Of a stretch of 64,000 nucleotides of DNA, positions 61,079-64,000 are shown piece after piece. Origin of the DNA: an uncultured Porphyromonadaceae bacterium (GTDB lineage: Bacteria; Bacteroidota; Bacteroidia; Bacteroidales; Muribaculaceae); assembly GCA_946187345.1 (NCBI GenBank), contig CAMHQD010000006.1:1-64000 (forward strand), given 5' to 3'. The notes below the pieces were generated by a model. It was not told where the DNA came from, did not search any database, and saw only the letters and a list, made by a program, of their open reading frames with translations. The position numbers were made by a program, and so were the translations under genes. How positions within the stretch are numbered: position 1 is the stretch's first letter; every line of letters begins with the position of its first letter.

Positions 61079-64000
61079 ATGGAAACATTATCATATAATA
61101 ACAAGACGCAGCGCGTGGCCGGCGAGGACTGGATTGCTGTTGACCCCTACAGCGACGACGAGATTGACCGCATTCAGGATCCTGACGGCGGTCTTGCCGA
61201 GAATCCGCGTACCGCAATCCCGAGCCCGTTTGCCCAGTTGGATCTGGTGAGAAACGCGTTCAAGAGCGTTGCTCAGGCGCCGGGCCTGCGTGCGCCACGC
61301 ATGAACGGGCGGCTGGTGAGCAACGCCCTCGATGTTGCCCAGTTGATGTTTGATTACGAGAACCACCGCGAGCGACTGCGCATCGTGTGCTGGAACCGCG
61401 ATGAGCAACTCGCCGCGCTGCGCGCCAGCGAGGCTCACCGTCTCTACGGCGAGACGCTCGACCTGTTTCTGCGCGCCGACACGGCATATAACTTCGACCG
61501 CCTCACCCGCTGGTACATACTCATGGTGGACGGACGCGTGGTGGGTGGCACGTCGCCGGCCAGCATTTTCATGGCCGCGCCGGCCGTACCGCAGTTCGAC
61601 AACGTGATGGTGGAGCAGGGTGTGCCGTTGTTCTCAACAGTGCGACACCTGCACGAGCGCGATGCCGACTTTGTCTACTACTTTTTCTTGCTGCTCAACG
61701 CTTATCCCGACCTGCGGCAGTTGTGCCAACCGGTGTATGCCTACGCTATGGCGTGTCTGCCGCTGCTGCAGCGCGAGCGCCCCGATGTTTACCGCCGCAT
61801 CGTTGAGGCTATCCCCAACCCCGCGGCTCTCGACCCGTCGCGAGCCGCCGAGTGGCGGGCAAGACTCGAGGCGACGTTTGACGCGGCCCCCTTTGGTGTG
61901 GAGGTTGGTGTGCTGGGAGCGAAGTTCTACAGCCGTCGCCGCATGGACATTCGCGCACTGGCGGCATCAAGCGACTTTGTGATCGCGCCCACAGTGGTGC
62001 AGCCCGCCGGCGCGGCCCTGCCGCTGGTGCTGGTGACCGGACACCGCGCCGAGGGTGACACATGGCGTTATCTCGACCGCGAGTGGGACAGTGCCACCCA
62101 AGTGCTCACCGGCGGCAAACCATTGGAGGAGCGTCTGCTGCCTGATACTGCCGTGCAGTATCCTTTCCTCACCACCGTCGACCTGCTGCAGCCCACGCTG
62201 TTGCGCGTGCCGGCGCCGATTGACGGCAACCACTTTGTTGACGCCACCGCCGGCTGCAGGCACAGTGTGGACGGCATGAGTTACCTGCTGCCGGTCGCTC
62301 CATCCTATTTTGACTTCTTCACCGTGGCCGACCTCACCGCCACTGTGGGCGGCAAGCCGGCGCTGACAATCGACACCGAGGCCGACGGCACCGCCACGGT
62401 CACCCTGCGCGTGCCGGTCAAGAAAGGCCACATTGAGATGCGGCGACGCTACATGGCGGTTGGAGCGGCCGAAGGCGAGCATTGGACCTTTGACGAGCAA
62501 CGTGGCACGGGGCGCATCATGGATGTGGCCGTAGACCTGAGCGTGTTCCCGATGGTGCGCACCGGCGAGCAAGACGACTACACGGTGCAACTGTTCACGA
62601 TGTTACCCGAGGGGAGCCGCGCCACGCTGGCGCTGCGCCGTGACGCCGACGGTATGGCACCGCGAGTTAGCAGCAAGCGTCGCACGGCCACCGAGACGTT
62701 CACCACCATCTATCACGACGTGGCCGGCACATGGGACCGCGCCGAATTGACGGTGCACGCCGGCCGGACAGTCGCCACGGGCGTAATCCTACCGCGCTGG
62801 ACAGAGGCCAGAGCCGGCAGCAAGCAACTGTTGTTTGCAGTGGACTTCGGCACGACCAACACCCACGTCGAGTGGGCCGAGCGTGGCACAACATCGCGGC
62901 CGCTGACTTTTGAGGCCGGTGGCGGCGCCACACTTGTTGGCTCGCTGCTCAAGACGGGCGGCCTGGACCTGGCCGACCAGGTGCAGCGCATCGAGTTTCT
63001 GCCGCCGAGCATCGACGATGTGTACGGCTTCCCGTTGCGCACGGCGTTGCTGCGTCCGGCGGTGAACGATGGCCAGACCAAGTTATTCCACGATGTGAGC
63101 GTGCCATTCCTCTATGAGCGGCAATACTTTGGCGGCTACGATGTGTCCACCGGTCTCAAGTGGCTGGGCGACAGCGCGCCGGCACGCGAGTTCTTGCGCG
63201 AGATGGTGCTACTCGTGCGCGCACGGGTGCTGCTCGAGCAGGCCGACCCGCGCCGCACCGTGGTGACGTATTTCTTCCCCGTGAGTATGGGTGGCAGTGA
63301 CCGCCGCCGCCTGCAGCAGGCATGGGAGGAACTTTACCGCACCTACCTCGGGCCGGACACCGCCACAGGGCTGCACTGCTTCCCGGAGAGCGTGGCCCCG
63401 ACTTTCTACTACCGTGGCGCCGAGGCGGCCGCCGGCAGTTCGGTGGGCATCGACATCGGCGGCGGCACCACCGACGTGGTCATCTACCAGCCCACGGCCG
63501 ACGGCCTGCATAGCCACGCCGTGGCCGTGTCGTCGTTCCGTTTTGCCGGCAACGCTATTTTCGGCGACGCCTTCGACCGGCCCGACGCCGAGCACAACCC
63601 GCTGCTCAAGCATTATGGCGCCTACTTTGACCAGTTGGCCACCGGCGACCGCACCGGCCAAATCACCTACCTGAGTTCAATCCTGCGCGACGTGATGCGC
63701 CGCGGACACAGCGAGGACGTGAACGCCTTCCTGTTCTCTATCGAGAACGTTGAGCAACTGCGTGGCCTGCGCGAGGTGGACCGCAACCGCTACAGTTATA
63801 ATTGCCTGCTGCGCGCCGACTCGGACCGCAAACTCGTGTTTGCTTACTTCTACTCGGCAATCATCTACTACGTTGCCACCTCGATGAGGCAGCGAGACAT
63901 GGTTATGCCTCGCGAGGTTTACTTCTCGGGCACAGGTAGCAAGATACTGGTCATCGTGGGCGGTGACACGCTTGTTACAGACCTCACGCGCGAGATTTTT
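61079..64000 (+). CDS. Giant protein with C-terminal actin/Hsp70-like ATPase fold; runs off window
   Basis: Manual translation from ATG 61079 stays open to the window edge; LLFAVDFGTTNTHVEW (phosphate-1) and VGIDIGGGTTDVVIYQP (phosphate-2) motifs; REVYFSGTGSKIL adenosine-type motif. Confidence 0.8.
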   Translation, partial: METLSYNNKTQRVAGEDWIAVDPYSDDEIDRIQDPDGGLAENPRTAIPSPFAQLDLVRNAFKSVAQAPGLRAPRMNGRLVSNALDVAQLMFDYENHRERLRIVCWNRDEQLAALRASEAHRLYGETLDLFLRADTAYNFDRLTRWYILMVDGRVVGGTSPASIFMAAPAVPQFDNVMVEQGVPLFSTVRHLHERDADFVYYFFLLLNAYPDLRQLCQPVYAYAMACLPLLQRERPDVYRRIVEAIPNPAALDPSRAAEWRARLEATFDAAPFGVEVGVLGAKFYSRRRMDIRALAASSDFVIAPTVVQPAGAALPLVLVTGHRAEGDTWRYLDREWDSATQVLTGGKPLEERLLPDTAVQYPFLTTVDLLQPTLLRVPAPIDGNHFVDATAGCRHSVDGMSYLLPVAPSYFDFFTVADLTATVGGKPALTIDTEADGTATVTLRVPVKKGHIEMRRRYMAVGAAEGEHWTFDEQRGTGRIMDVAVDLSVFPMVRTGEQDDYTVQLFTMLPEGSRATLALRRDADGMAPRVSSKRRTATETFTTIYHDVAGTWDRAELTVHAGRTVATGVILPRWTEARAGSKQLLFAVDFGTTNTHVEWAERGTTSRPLTFEAGGGATLVGSLLKTGGLDLADQVQRIEFLPPSIDDVYGFPLRTALLRPAVNDGQTKLFHDVSVPFLYERQYFGGYDVSTGLKWLGDSAPAREFLREMVLLVRARVLLEQADPRRTVVTYFFPVSMGGSDRRRLQQAWEELYRTYLGPDTATGLHCFPESVAPTFYYRGAEAAAGSSVGIDIGGGTTDVVIYQPTADGLHSHAVAVSSFRFAGNAIFGDAFDRPDAEHNPLLKHYGAYFDQLATGDRTGQITYLSSILRDVMRRGHSEDVNAFLFSIENVEQLRGLREVDRNRYSYNCLLRADSDRKLVFAYFYSAIIYYVATSMRQRDMVMPREVYFSGTGSKILVIVGGDTLVTDLTREIF

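Overview
This 64 kb window is GC-rich chromosomal DNA from a Bacteroidota member, probably Bacteroidales. That placement rests on TAnnTTTG-type -7 promoter boxes, dockerin/CotH, OmpP1/FadL and Wza/Wzc homologs, and the DUF4143 and AAA-nuclease families. It carries housekeeping genes (lysS, sufB, hppA, a parA/soj-like gene, cytidine deaminase, TatD), a TolC-MacA-MacB efflux operon followed by a LytS/LytTR-type two-component pair, and a large exopolysaccharide locus (about 20.0-39.7 kb). It also has a second MBOAT/SGNH-like pair, an ECF-sigma/anti-sigma-like/Spy-like operon, a type II PIN toxin-antitoxin pair with a frameshifted toxin, and two differently built rubrerythrins. At the right edge is an operon encoding a tubulin-like protein and a giant actin/Hsp70-fold protein, with an AAA-ATPase/nuclease-like gene between them. 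The strongest leads for undescribed biology are: (1) the tubulin-like + actin/Hsp70-like operon (57.3-64 kb); (2) a FkbH-VOC-ACP-MBOAT-SGNH gene run that looks like a Dlt/Alg-type polysaccharide acylation machine charged by a glyceryl-ACP route; (3) several families of intergenic palindromic elements, including a three-copy GGTTGAG inverted-repeat element and short 3-nt-loop hairpins just upstream of start codons; (4) a chimeric scar fusing the promoter and 5' end of tolC to the 3' end of an MFS transporter gene; (5) an 11-bp-phased TTTTCACA array at the left edge that resembles an origin. All calls come from reading the sequence and supplied ORFs; no database search was run.
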